NCBI GenBank assembly: GCA_002694685.1
Contig: NZMW01000001.1
Coordinates: 62,001 to 126,000, forward strand
Source of the DNA: Balneola sp.
GTDB taxonomy: Bacteria; Bacteroidota; Rhodothermia; Balneolales; Balneolaceae
DNA: 64,000 bases
Reading direction: 5' to 3'
Within the stretch, counting starts at the first letter, position 1. Each line of letters opens with the position of its first letter. Shown here piece by piece: positions 17,408 through 24,050 of the stretch. Below the pieces are notes generated by a model. It was given only the letters and a program-made list of their open reading frames with translations. It was not told the DNA's origin and searched no databases. A program made the position numbers and the translations under genes.

Positions 17408-17454
17408 GGATATTATACGTATCGTATAGGCGAACGCCCGTTCGGATAATATCC
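17408..17454. repeat. Palindromic element at left edge of cassette island
   Basis: GGATATTAT (17408-17416) pairs with ATAATATCC (17446-17454), with an inner GGCG-AA-CGCC hairpin (17429-17438). The 13-mer GTTCGGATAATAT occurs at 17440-17452 and again at 17536-17548, just before the island boundary. A smaller inverted pair AGCGAA/TTCGCT lies at 17491-17496 and 17516-17521. Together they suggest a structured recombination or insertion site. Confidence 0.5.
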
Positions 17455-17603
17455 AAATAATCACAGTATGCGGATGAGAAGTGCGATTAAAGCGAATCAG
17501 AAAGGTTTTACATGGTTCGCTCTAACAAACGGCTTGTTCGGATAATATTATGTTATATGCCATTGTTAACTGCTCTATCAAAAAAAAACGCGAAAATTGG
17601 AAA

Positions 17604-18077
17604 ATGAGAAAAATTGCCGATAATCAAGAGCTTGAATTAGTTTATAAAAAAGGAAATGGAGCTTGGACATACCATATTGTGATTCCAAACACAGCTGATA
17701 TAGATGGAACTTGGGGCTCGTTAAAAGTATCTGGATTGATTGATGATTACGAGTTAGAAGAAATGAATTTGGCGCCAAGGAAAGAAGAAGATAAAATGAT
17801 TTCAATAAACGAAGAAATCAGAAAAGCAATCGGTAAAACTGGTGGTGATAAAGTTACCGTTTCTTTATACCTGCATACACACGACAGAATTGATAATAAT
17901 TCTGAAATTCTCAAATGTTTTGAAGATGCAGGCGTATTGGACTCTTTCAGATCAATGAATAAAGACGAACAAAATGAAATTATAACTGAAATCAGTTCAA
18001 AAAGAACTGAGGCAAAACAAATTGAGCAAATAAATCACCACATCAATGAGTTGCTTAATCAAAAAAATAGCGGGTAA
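17604..18077 (+). CDS. DUF1905/YdeI-like protein
   Basis: A protein of 157 residues from ATG 17604; a longer frame opens at 17550 but would start inside the inverted repeat. Residues 1-80 look like DUF1905 (a small beta-barrel: WTYHIVIP ... GSLKVSGLIDDYEL ... MISINEEIRKAIGKTGGDKV). The C-terminal helices resemble the YdeI/OmdA 'bacteriocin-protection' domain (LDSFRSMNKDEQNEIITEI). Proteins of this class recur in mobile cassettes; the biochemical role is unclear. Its TAA shares one base with the ATG of the endonuclease III gene (TAATG), implying translational coupling. The gene is AT-rich relative to the neighbouring COG2509 gene. Confidence 0.7.
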   Translation: MRKIADNQELELVYKKGNGAWTYHIVIPNTADIDGTWGSLKVSGLIDDYELEEMNLAPRKEEDKMISINEEIRKAIGKTGGDKVTVSLYLHTHDRIDNNSEILKCFEDAGVLDSFRSMNKDEQNEIITEISSKRTEAKQIEQINHHINELLNQKNSG

Positions 18078-18730
18078 TGGCGAAAAAGAATCTTGAAAAA
18101 ATTTATGAAATATTAAGTGAAGAATATAAGGTATTTGCTGAAACCGACAACGAATGGGATAATAATGGATTGAACAGTACGGATTTCAAAAGCCTCGTTT
18201 CGGTTATGCTTTCCGCAATGACACATACAAAGCGAGTCGTGAGAGCATGTAACGCTCTTTACAAAAAAGCTACGACACCAGAGGAAATAATCGCTTTGAA
18301 AGATGACGAACTAACCGAAATGATAAGACCGGTTGCTCATTACAATAGAAAAACAAAACATTTAAAAGAATTATGTAGACAGATAATTGAGGAATTCGAT
18401 GGCGAAGTGCCAAATACCAAACAAGAACTGATGTCTCTTAAAGGGGTCGGTCGCAAATCAGCTGACATACTTATGAACTTCAATTTTGGTGGAGAGACAA
18501 TTGCTGTAGATACACACGTACATCGTCTTTTAAACCGTTTAGGCATAGTTGAAACTAAAAATAGTAAAGAAACGGCAGATATAATCAACGATATTACCCC
18601 GAAGAAGTATAAAAAACACGCACACGAATGGCTTATTCAGCACGGTGGAAATATTTGTAAAGCACGAAAACCAAAGTGCCAAGAATGTGTCGTTTACGAA
18701 TTCTGCGATTACAACGAAAAAACTATTTAA
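18077..18730 (+). CDS. nth: Endonuclease III-like DNA glycosylase
   Basis: A base-excision-repair HhH-GPD glycosylase/AP lyase of 217 residues, the standard length. The helix-hairpin-helix with catalytic lysine is LKGVGRKSADILM (near 125-137), the catalytic aspartate is in VDTHVHRLLNRLG (near 148-160), and the C-terminal 4Fe-4S ligands follow the canonical Cys-x6-Cys-x2-Cys-x5-Cys spacing (CKARKPKCQECVVYEFC, near 194-210). It should remove oxidised pyrimidines and nick AP sites. It overlaps the DUF1905 gene by one base inside the cassette-like unit. Whether this is the genome's only nth or an acquired extra copy cannot be told from the window. Confidence 0.9.
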   Translation: MAKKNLEKIYEILSEEYKVFAETDNEWDNNGLNSTDFKSLVSVMLSAMTHTKRVVRACNALYKKATTPEEIIALKDDELTEMIRPVAHYNRKTKHLKELCRQIIEEFDGEVPNTKQELMSLKGVGRKSADILMNFNFGGETIAVDTHVHRLLNRLGIVETKNSKETADIINDITPKKYKKHAHEWLIQHGGNICKARKPKCQECVVYEFCDYNEKTI

Positions 18731-18935
18731 GTTAAACATCAGAAAAAACACTGCAGGTAACAATGGCATATAACAATGCGTTTTAAATCGGACGCGGACG
18801 GGGTGCGATGGAAACTTGATTGCCAAAAATTAATTTCACTATTTCGGTCAACTCATACCCCCCCGCGCCATATAAACGCTGGGACGTTATATAACTTATT
18901 TCGCAAAGCTTACATACAATTTTTGATCATACCCT

Positions 18936-19409
18936 ATGAAAAGATTAATCCCACTTATTTTTATTCTAATTCCCTTTTCAATACATGCTCAAAACACTGA
19001 ATACAATATAAGCTCGTATTTAGAAGAAGGATTCAAAGCTCCCAATACGAATCATATTGGCGATGCATGGTTAAACTTTTTAGTACAGGCAAGTGAGGAT
19101 TTTGACTATAATCTTACCCAAGCAACTTTTAGCCCAAACTCTACCTTGGATTGGCACAAACATGCAACTGCTCAGGTTCTTATCATTGTGGATGGCAAAG
19201 GATACTATCAAGAAAGAGATAAGGAACCGACCATCTTAAGAAAAGGTGATGTCATAAAATGTGCAAAGGATACTGAGCATTGGCATACATCCTCCGCAGA
19301 TAGCTCGGTTACATATATTGCTATATATGGAAGTTCATCAACTACATGGACTGAGAAGTTAACCAAAGAGTACTATGACGGTGTAGCTGATAAATTGGAA
19401 GATAATTAA
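18936..19409 (+). CDS. Secreted cupin-domain protein
   Basis: A protein of 157 residues with a signal peptide (MKRLIPLIFILIPFSIHAQ, start ATG 18936). The mature part is a single cupin: motif 1 is WHKHATAQVLIIVDGKGYY (near 69-87, giving His-x-His metal ligands), and motif 2 is GDVIKCAKDTEHWHTS (near 104-119, third His). This is the COG1917 type often found with carboxymuconolactone decarboxylase-like proteins. Export of a cupin is somewhat unusual but seen in Bacteroidota. It lies between two attC-like structures (ending 18892 and starting 19425), so it may be a second cassette. Substrate unknown. Confidence 0.78.
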   Translation: MKRLIPLIFILIPFSIHAQNTEYNISSYLEEGFKAPNTNHIGDAWLNFLVQASEDFDYNLTQATFSPNSTLDWHKHATAQVLIIVDGKGYYQERDKEPTILRKGDVIKCAKDTEHWHTSSADSSVTYIAIYGSSSTTWTEKLTKEYYDGVADKLEDN

Positions 19410-19424
19410 TCACGAGAATACACT

Positions 19425-19515
19425 CTATAACAAAGCCTTTTAAGTGGACTCGATTTGGGTTCAAGACTTTTATTTTTAACTCCAGACTCGTTGCTTAAAC
19501 CCCAAGCCGTTACAA
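19425..19515 (+). other. Weaker attC-like structure after the cupin gene
   Basis: CTATAAC (19425-19431) and GTTACAA (19509-19515) are candidate R'' and R' boxes. Internal complementary segments are TTTTAAG (19438-19444) and CTTAAA (19494-19499), with GCC-TT against AAGCC next to the boxes. The arrangement and 91 bp length fit attC dimensions, but the pairing is looser than at 18768-18892. Confidence 0.35.
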
Positions 19516-19522
19516 AAACCCC

Positions 19523-20056
19523 ATGTGGTACAAAAACATAAAAGCTCAAAACTTTCTGATTGTCTTTTTCTCATTGATTGGGATTGTAGGTTCTTTGTAC
19601 TTCGTGAATCTGAATCCGGGCTTAAGTGTAGAAGAAGAACGGCAGATTGAAACGGCTGTGTTTTCAGCTTTCATAAAAAATATCTCAAGTCACCCCGATG
19701 CCGACCCGGACTATTTCTTTCTCGGAGTTTCGGGGAAAGATCCGGCACCAAGGGTTTTAAATCACTTCAACCAACATTCACCCAAAGTAGAGGGGCTGTC
19801 TAACTCAAGCACCGATTTTGGCTTTTCAGCATCGGTGGCTCATAAATCGAATGCGGATAAGAAAGGAATCATTGTTGACCTCCGGCTGATGGATACGAAA
19901 GAAAATGGGGAGGTGTGGGTTCGCTCTTCCGTGTACGAAGACCGGGGCTCATCTGCGACCTATGAGTATATCCTTAAAAAGCACGATGGCATTTTTAAGG
20001 TAATCTCAGTAAAGTATCCTGACCGCAGCGAAATGATTGAGATGTTGAGTCGGTGA
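19523..20056 (+). CDS. Hypothetical membrane-anchored protein
   Basis: A 177-residue protein I do not recognise. One N-terminal membrane helix (residues 10-30, FLIVFFSLIGIVGSLYFV) is followed by a soluble, presumably periplasmic domain with alternating beta and charged segments and no cysteines or catalytic motif. The overall look (helix then alpha/beta tail ending in FKVISVKY) suggests a nuclear-transport-factor-2-like or stress-related fold, but this is speculative. It begins 8 bp after the second attC-like structure, so it could be the first chromosomal gene after the island or a further cassette. Confidence 0.6.
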   Translation: MWYKNIKAQNFLIVFFSLIGIVGSLYFVNLNPGLSVEEERQIETAVFSAFIKNISSHPDADPDYFFLGVSGKDPAPRVLNHFNQHSPKVEGLSNSSTDFGFSASVAHKSNADKKGIIVDLRLMDTKENGEVWVRSSVYEDRGSSATYEYILKKHDGIFKVISVKYPDRSEMIEMLSR

Positions 20057-20100
20057 AGCAGGCATTTCGTGGTCGGTAGCTTTAACGAATCTCTTGATAA

Positions 20101-20487
20101 ATGGAAAAAGCGAAGATCATAGGCAGTGCACCCATCTTGTTGGTGAAGGATGTGGAGAAATCAGCAAATTACTATCGGGATAAAGTCGGTTTTAGGTACA
20201 ACCGGTTTTGGGGTGATCCCCCGGGTTTTTGTATCCTGCATCGAGATCAGTTCAGCCTGATGCTCAGTCGGGCAGAGGATGAAAAGCATATTGTACCTCA
20301 TTGGAAAGTCGTCCATAATATGTGGAATGTGTACTTCTGGGTGGATGATGCACAAAAGATGTACGATGAGATGGTCACTTCGGGAGCGGAAATTGACTAT
20401 CACCTGGAGAAAAAAGCGCACGGTACGCTGGAGTTCGGTATTCAGGATTTAGACGGATATGATATCGCTTTTGGTGAGGAGATTTAG
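20101..20487 (+). CDS. VOC superfamily (glyoxalase/bleomycin-resistance-like) protein
   Basis: A 128-residue single-module VOC protein. The start APILLVKDVEKSANYYRDKVGF (split by the usual Asp and Tyr positions) is the classic beta-alpha opening. The second half has VYFWVDDAQKMYDEM and ends GIQDLDGYDIAFGEE, where the family's metal-binding Glu lies near the C-terminus. It probably acts as a dimer. Reaction not assignable: dioxygenase, glyoxalase-like and drug-binding members share this pattern. The alpha/beta hydrolase gene follows 42 bp downstream and may be co-transcribed. Confidence 0.82.
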   Translation: MEKAKIIGSAPILLVKDVEKSANYYRDKVGFRYNRFWGDPPGFCILHRDQFSLMLSRAEDEKHIVPHWKVVHNMWNVYFWVDDAQKMYDEMVTSGAEIDYHLEKKAHGTLEFGIQDLDGYDIAFGEEI

Positions 20488-20529
20488 AACAAACGACTTT
20501 TAAAAGTTAACTAAACGGGATAGGTACAA

Positions 20530-21402
20530 ATGGGAAAGGATATCTTTAAAAACATAGAGGCTCGTGAACGACAGGAAGAATGGTATCAGCGGTTTCTGGT
20601 TCGTGCAAATTGCAAAGTAGAGTCGCAATCAGTGCCCACTTCTTTTGGTGAAAGTCATGTGCTAACAGCCGGTGATTCTTCAAAGCCTGTGCTTGTATGC
20701 CTGCATGCTATGTTAACCAGTTCAGCGCATCTGCTTTCTGAAATCCGGCATTTAACCGATCATTATCATTTAGTACTGCCGGATATTCCGGGCCACTCCG
20801 TTAAAGCCATTCCGGAAAGATTCTCCTTTAAGAGTGCTGATCATATCAAATGGCTCAAGGAGATACTGGATCATTTCGAGTTAGAAAAGGTGAATATTTT
20901 CGGGGTAAGTCTGGGTGGTTATGTAGCCCGAGCATTTGCATCTGAATATCCTGAACGTACTTCGAAACTGGCTTTATTGGTTCCGGCGGGTATTGTTCAG
21001 GCTTCCGTGATTAAAGGACTAATGAGCATGGCTATTCCTATGATTAAATATAAGGTGAATGCTTCAGAGGAAAACCTGAAGAAGGTGGTTAATTTTTTAA
21101 TCACGGAATGGGATGATGACTGGGCACATTTTCTGGGTGATTCCATGAATGATTTCATCACGCCTAAAACAATCCCACCGCTGGCTTCGGAAGAAGAACT
21201 CCAGAACCTAACGATGCCTGTATTGGCTATTACAGCTGAGAAAGATATTTCCTTTCCGGGGGAACCACTGATAGAAAGAGTAAAGGCAAATATTCCTTCG
21301 GTTGAAACAGAGTTACTGGAAGATGCCCGTCACTGTCCGCTAACCAACGAAGAATTCCGAAGATGGCTGGCACATAGGTTGGTTAAGTTTTTGGATCTGT
21401 AA
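20530..21402 (+). CDS. Alpha/beta-fold hydrolase
   Basis: A 290-residue serine hydrolase. The strand-3 oxyanion region is VLVCLHAMLTSS (near 56-67), the nucleophile elbow is GVSLGGYVAR (Ser near 136), the acid is likely Asp in AEKDISFPG (near 238), and the His is in EDARHCPLTNEEF (near 264). A helical cap spans about 155-215. No signal peptide, so cytosolic. GGATAGG lies about 8 bp ahead of ATG 20530. Substrate unknown; the order VOC then hydrolase hints at small-molecule degradation or detoxification. Confidence 0.85.
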   Translation: MGKDIFKNIEARERQEEWYQRFLVRANCKVESQSVPTSFGESHVLTAGDSSKPVLVCLHAMLTSSAHLLSEIRHLTDHYHLVLPDIPGHSVKAIPERFSFKSADHIKWLKEILDHFELEKVNIFGVSLGGYVARAFASEYPERTSKLALLVPAGIVQASVIKGLMSMAIPMIKYKVNASEENLKKVVNFLITEWDDDWAHFLGDSMNDFITPKTIPPLASEEELQNLTMPVLAITAEKDISFPGEPLIERVKANIPSVETELLEDARHCPLTNEEFRRWLAHRLVKFLDL

Positions 21403-21487
21403 TCTAAACTTGCAATCTGATTCCAACCCTTGCCAAGTATTCAATATTTTGTTAGATAGACATGAACGTGGTACCTAATCTTTTCCA

Positions 21488-22330
21488 ATGAGTAGTCTCA
21501 AACAGTTATATCCTTCATTTAGATTTCCATCAGCTGGGTTATTCTCAGCTGAACACAAAAGGTATTTTATAGGATTCTGTGCTTTTTGGATTCTCATTGC
21601 CTTTCTGGAATTTGGTCAGGATTACATTAGCTCGATCTTACAGGACACGGCATTTAGAATGGGGGAATCCCTTTCCTATAAACTGTTTTGGCCGCTATTC
21701 ATCCCATTTTTTATTCTCTTGGATTTCGGCCTTGCAAAATCAGGAAAGGCATTGACAGGTGCCTTGTATGTTTTCGGAGTTATTCTGCAAATCATAGCGG
21801 TAACACTGATGCATCTGCTGGTTTTTTCGATGATACTATTCGGTGTTTCCATTCTGATTCATGAGGATCCGGTAAGCTTGATATTGGTTCTTTATGAAAA
21901 GCTATCGACTCGCTTATACATCGCTTTTTCGGCATATGCAGCACTTTCGGTTTTAACCTTATTTGTTAAGCAAAGGCGATCTCAACAGAAGAATCAGTCG
22001 GTGGATCTGCCCAAAACCATCACGGTAAAAAATGGAAAGAGTTCGGTGTTGGTGGATATTGCTGATATCAATTGGATCGGATCGGATGGAGCTTATCTTG
22101 ATATTAATACTGAAACTCAGAAGCATGTAGTAGTAGATAGTCTCAAAAATATCATCAAAAGTCTTCCTGACAATTTTAAAAGAATTCATAAATCTACCAT
22201 CGTGAATATTGACCGTATCGAAAAGCTGGAGTCTCGGGGAAATGGAGATTATGATGTTTTACTGGATGATAATCAGAAGCTGCGCCTTAGCAGGAACTAC
22301 TCCAAATCTCTCAAAGGGATTCTGTTATAA
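21488..22330 (+). CDS. Membrane-bound LytTR-family transcriptional regulator
   Basis: A 280-residue protein with an N-terminal block of about four membrane helices (near 28-48, 66-84, 90-118, 135-158) and a C-terminal LytTR DNA-binding domain (near 172-280: ITVKNGKSSVLVDIADINWI ... IHKSTIVNIDRIEKLE ... LRLSRNYSKSLKG). This is a one-component layout common in Bacteroidota, in which a membrane signal is passed to DNA without a histidine kinase. LytTR proteins bind paired direct repeats about two helical turns apart; exact 10 bp repeats spaced 21 bp lie 287 bp downstream, at 22617-22647, ahead of the next gene. Confidence 0.88.
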   Translation: MSSLKQLYPSFRFPSAGLFSAEHKRYFIGFCAFWILIAFLEFGQDYISSILQDTAFRMGESLSYKLFWPLFIPFFILLDFGLAKSGKALTGALYVFGVILQIIAVTLMHLLVFSMILFGVSILIHEDPVSLILVLYEKLSTRLYIAFSAYAALSVLTLFVKQRRSQQKNQSVDLPKTITVKNGKSSVLVDIADINWIGSDGAYLDINTETQKHVVVDSLKNIIKSLPDNFKRIHKSTIVNIDRIEKLESRGNGDYDVLLDDNQKLRLSRNYSKSLKGILL

Positions 22331-22387
22331 TCTGAGTTCGATTATAAAAATTGAGAATTCCTCTACTTTGTATATCGGTAATTAAGT

Positions 22388-22497
22388 TGTCACCCTGAAC
22401 TTGATTCAGGGTCTGAGAAGAGTGATTTTCAGATCTCGGAAAGCTTCTTCGCTAACACCTCGTCCTTTTCAGATGCTGAATCAAGTTCAGCATGACA
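22388..22497. repeat. Dispersed palindromic repeat (REP-like)
   Basis: The 110 bp element opens TGTCACCCTGAACTTGATTC and ends in the near reverse complement GCTGAATCAAGTTCAGCATG plus ACA. Each end also folds alone: CCCTGAAC-TTGATTCAGGG on the left and TGCTGAA-TCAAGTTCAGCA on the right. I recognise this as a type of intergenic repeat widespread in Bacteroidota and Alphaproteobacteria. No protein is encoded. Confidence 0.75.
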
Positions 22498-22616
22498 ACC
22501 TGTTAACACTTCTAGCCATATCTGCCTTAGACTAACCTAAAAAACTATACATGCAGAAGTAGGCTGAGTGAAGACAACAAGTGTTTTCTAAATCGAATCT
22601 AAGTTTATAGAATAAC

Positions 22617-22664
22617 TACTCGTCTTATGGTACAGATTACTCGTCTTGTACCATTCCCCTCTGA
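22617..22664 (+). promoter_or_regulatory. Candidate LytTR-type operator: 10 bp direct repeats 21 bp apart
   Basis: TACTCGTCTT occurs at 22617-22626 and again at 22638-22647, exactly 21 bp apart. An overlapping inverted pair, ATGGTAC (near 22627) and GTACCAT (near 22648), brackets the second copy. The site is about 90 bp upstream of the intradiol-dioxygenase-like gene and follows the LytTR regulator gene. The repeat does not match the published LytTR consensus, so only spacing and context support the call. Confidence 0.4.
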
Positions 22665-22734
22665 AAAGCACTTCTGAATAGATAGATTGGCCATAGAAGC
22701 ACATCAGTGCCAAACATCAACCAATCCGGAATTC

Positions 22735-23370
22735 ATGCTTTATATCAAATGTATCTTACCTGTAATACTTTTTATCCTAAGTTCATGTTCAGGTTTTGCA
22801 CAGAAAAAGTCCGTTCAAAATGCCAGGCTTGTGGGCGGACCTTGTCAGGGTTGTGAAGCTGTACTCGGCTTTACCGATCAAACTCTTTCACCCACCGATA
22901 CACTTCCGGAATTTACCGATTCAGAACCAAAGCTTAAGATAACCGGAACGGTCTATCAAAATGATGGAGTAACTCCGGCCGAAGGAGTGATTCTATTTGT
23001 ACACCAAACAAATACGGAAGGAGTCTATCCAACCCGTGGTGATGAAAAAGGCTGGGAGCGAGGTTACGGTTACATCCATGGATGGATAAAAACGGGAGCG
23101 GATGGAAAGTATGCGTTCTATACGTTTCGTCCCGGGTCGTACGGTAGAAACGCGGCTCACATACACCCAGTCATCCTCGAACCCAGTGGGAGATATTATT
23201 GGGTTGAAGCGTTTTTCTTTGATGACGATCCTAAGCTATCGGATGAGCACACAAACTCGAACCGTCCTAGAGGTGGAAGTGATGGAGTTCTTTCCCTTAG
23301 AGAAGAAGATGGACTATTGGTAGGCGAACGGGATTTTATCCTGGGAAAAAATATCCAGAATTATGAGTAG
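22735..23370 (+). CDS. Exported intradiol ring-cleavage dioxygenase-like protein
   Basis: A 211-residue protein from ATG 22735 (CCGGA 5 bp upstream); a frame from TTG 22687 is less likely. The N-terminus is a signal with a lipobox-like LSSC at residues 14-17 or signal-peptidase cleavage at FAQ. The domain resembles the beta subunit of protocatechuate 3,4-dioxygenase: a GTVYQNDGVTPAEGVILFV strand pair, an ERGYGYIHGW Tyr region, TFRPGSYGRNAAHIHPVI with the His-x-His non-heme iron ligands and candidate Tyr ligands. Exported members of this family exist but their substrates are mostly unknown. It overlaps the YceI gene by 8 bp. Confidence 0.82.
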   Translation: MLYIKCILPVILFILSSCSGFAQKKSVQNARLVGGPCQGCEAVLGFTDQTLSPTDTLPEFTDSEPKLKITGTVYQNDGVTPAEGVILFVHQTNTEGVYPTRGDEKGWERGYGYIHGWIKTGADGKYAFYTFRPGSYGRNAAHIHPVILEPSGRYYWVEAFFFDDDPKLSDEHTNSNRPRGGSDGVLSLREEDGLLVGERDFILGKNIQNYE

Positions 23371-24028
23371 CAGGAAAATGTCCATCGTTTTGTTTTGTTG
23401 TTTGATGATTGGGATTGAAGCGCATTCTAAAGCGATTCAACAGAATGATTTTTCTGAGTCAACCGATTCATCCGATGCAGTTACTTTACCCATCGATACT
23501 AAAAGATCACTAGTGGAATGGCGGGGAACCGAAAGGCGGGGAAGGAGCAGTCATGAGGGTATTTTAACATTGAGTAACGGACATCTTGAAATAGAAAAGG
23601 GTCAGCTTATTGGAGGCTATTTTATAGCTGATATGCACTCGATTACAGTTACTGACATTCCCGAAAGCGATCCAATCCCAAGAAGAAACCTTACAGAGCA
23701 CCTCAAAAGTGAAGATTTCTTTCATGTGGAAGAGTACCCCATAGCCAAGTTTGGAATTATGAGTGCAAAAGCCATAGAAGAGGGTAGATTAATGATAGTT
23801 GGAGATTTGTCCATAAGAGATATAACGAAAAGTATTTCCTTTGAGGCTACTAAAGTTGAAGGAAGGGAATCCAGTATTTCTTATGAAGCTTCGTTTCAAA
23901 TAAACCGGTTTGATTGGAATATTTCATATCAGGGGAGTTATTGGGAGAGGATCACAAGTATCATCGATAATAACTTTGTGGATGCAGAAATGGATATTAC
24001 TGTTAAACTAACAGCCTCTAAAAAGTGA
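23363..24028 (+). CDS. YceI-family periplasmic protein
   Basis: A 221-residue exported protein: signal helix near residues 6-22, then a YceI-like lipocalin-type barrel (about 40-220). Visible hallmarks are SLVEWRGTE at the first strand, GYFIADMHSITVTD, LTEHLKSEDFFHVEEYPIAKF (the most conserved YceI segment) and LSIRDITKSISF. YceI barrels bind long polyisoprenoid or fatty chains. It starts inside the upstream dioxygenase-like gene (8 bp overlap), so the two are translated together, perhaps acting on the same quinone-like or phenolic lipid. Confidence 0.88.
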   Translation: MSSRKMSIVLFCCLMIGIEAHSKAIQQNDFSESTDSSDAVTLPIDTKRSLVEWRGTERRGRSSHEGILTLSNGHLEIEKGQLIGGYFIADMHSITVTDIPESDPIPRRNLTEHLKSEDFFHVEEYPIAKFGIMSAKAIEEGRLMIVGDLSIRDITKSISFEATKVEGRESSISYEASFQINRFDWNISYQGSYWERITSIIDNNFVDAEMDITVKLTASKK

Positions 24029-24050
24029 AGAACTGACTTCAGGGGGCAGA

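Larger units (their letters stand above)
17551..18892 (+). mobile_element. Candidate gene cassette with attC-like end
   Basis: The unit begins with TGTTATATGCCATTGTTA (17551-17568), whose exact 18 bp reverse complement sits at 18758-18775. The 3' end at 18768-18892 has attC architecture: ATATAAC (R''), GCGTTT (L'') at 18778, a long G/C-rich imperfect stem (GGACGCGGACGGGGTGCG against CCCCCCCGCGCC), AAACGC (L') at 18874 and GTTATAT (R') at 18886. Inside are a DUF1905 gene and an endonuclease III gene, both AT-rich compared with the flanks. No integrase is visible. The R' box departs from GTTRRRY at one position, so the attC assignment is a structural inference. Confidence 0.5.

Noticed and set aside
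17408-17558. A third full attC site upstream of the cassette-like unit
   Set aside because: No R'' box complementary to GTTATAT is found upstream; only a palindrome and direct 13-mers are present.
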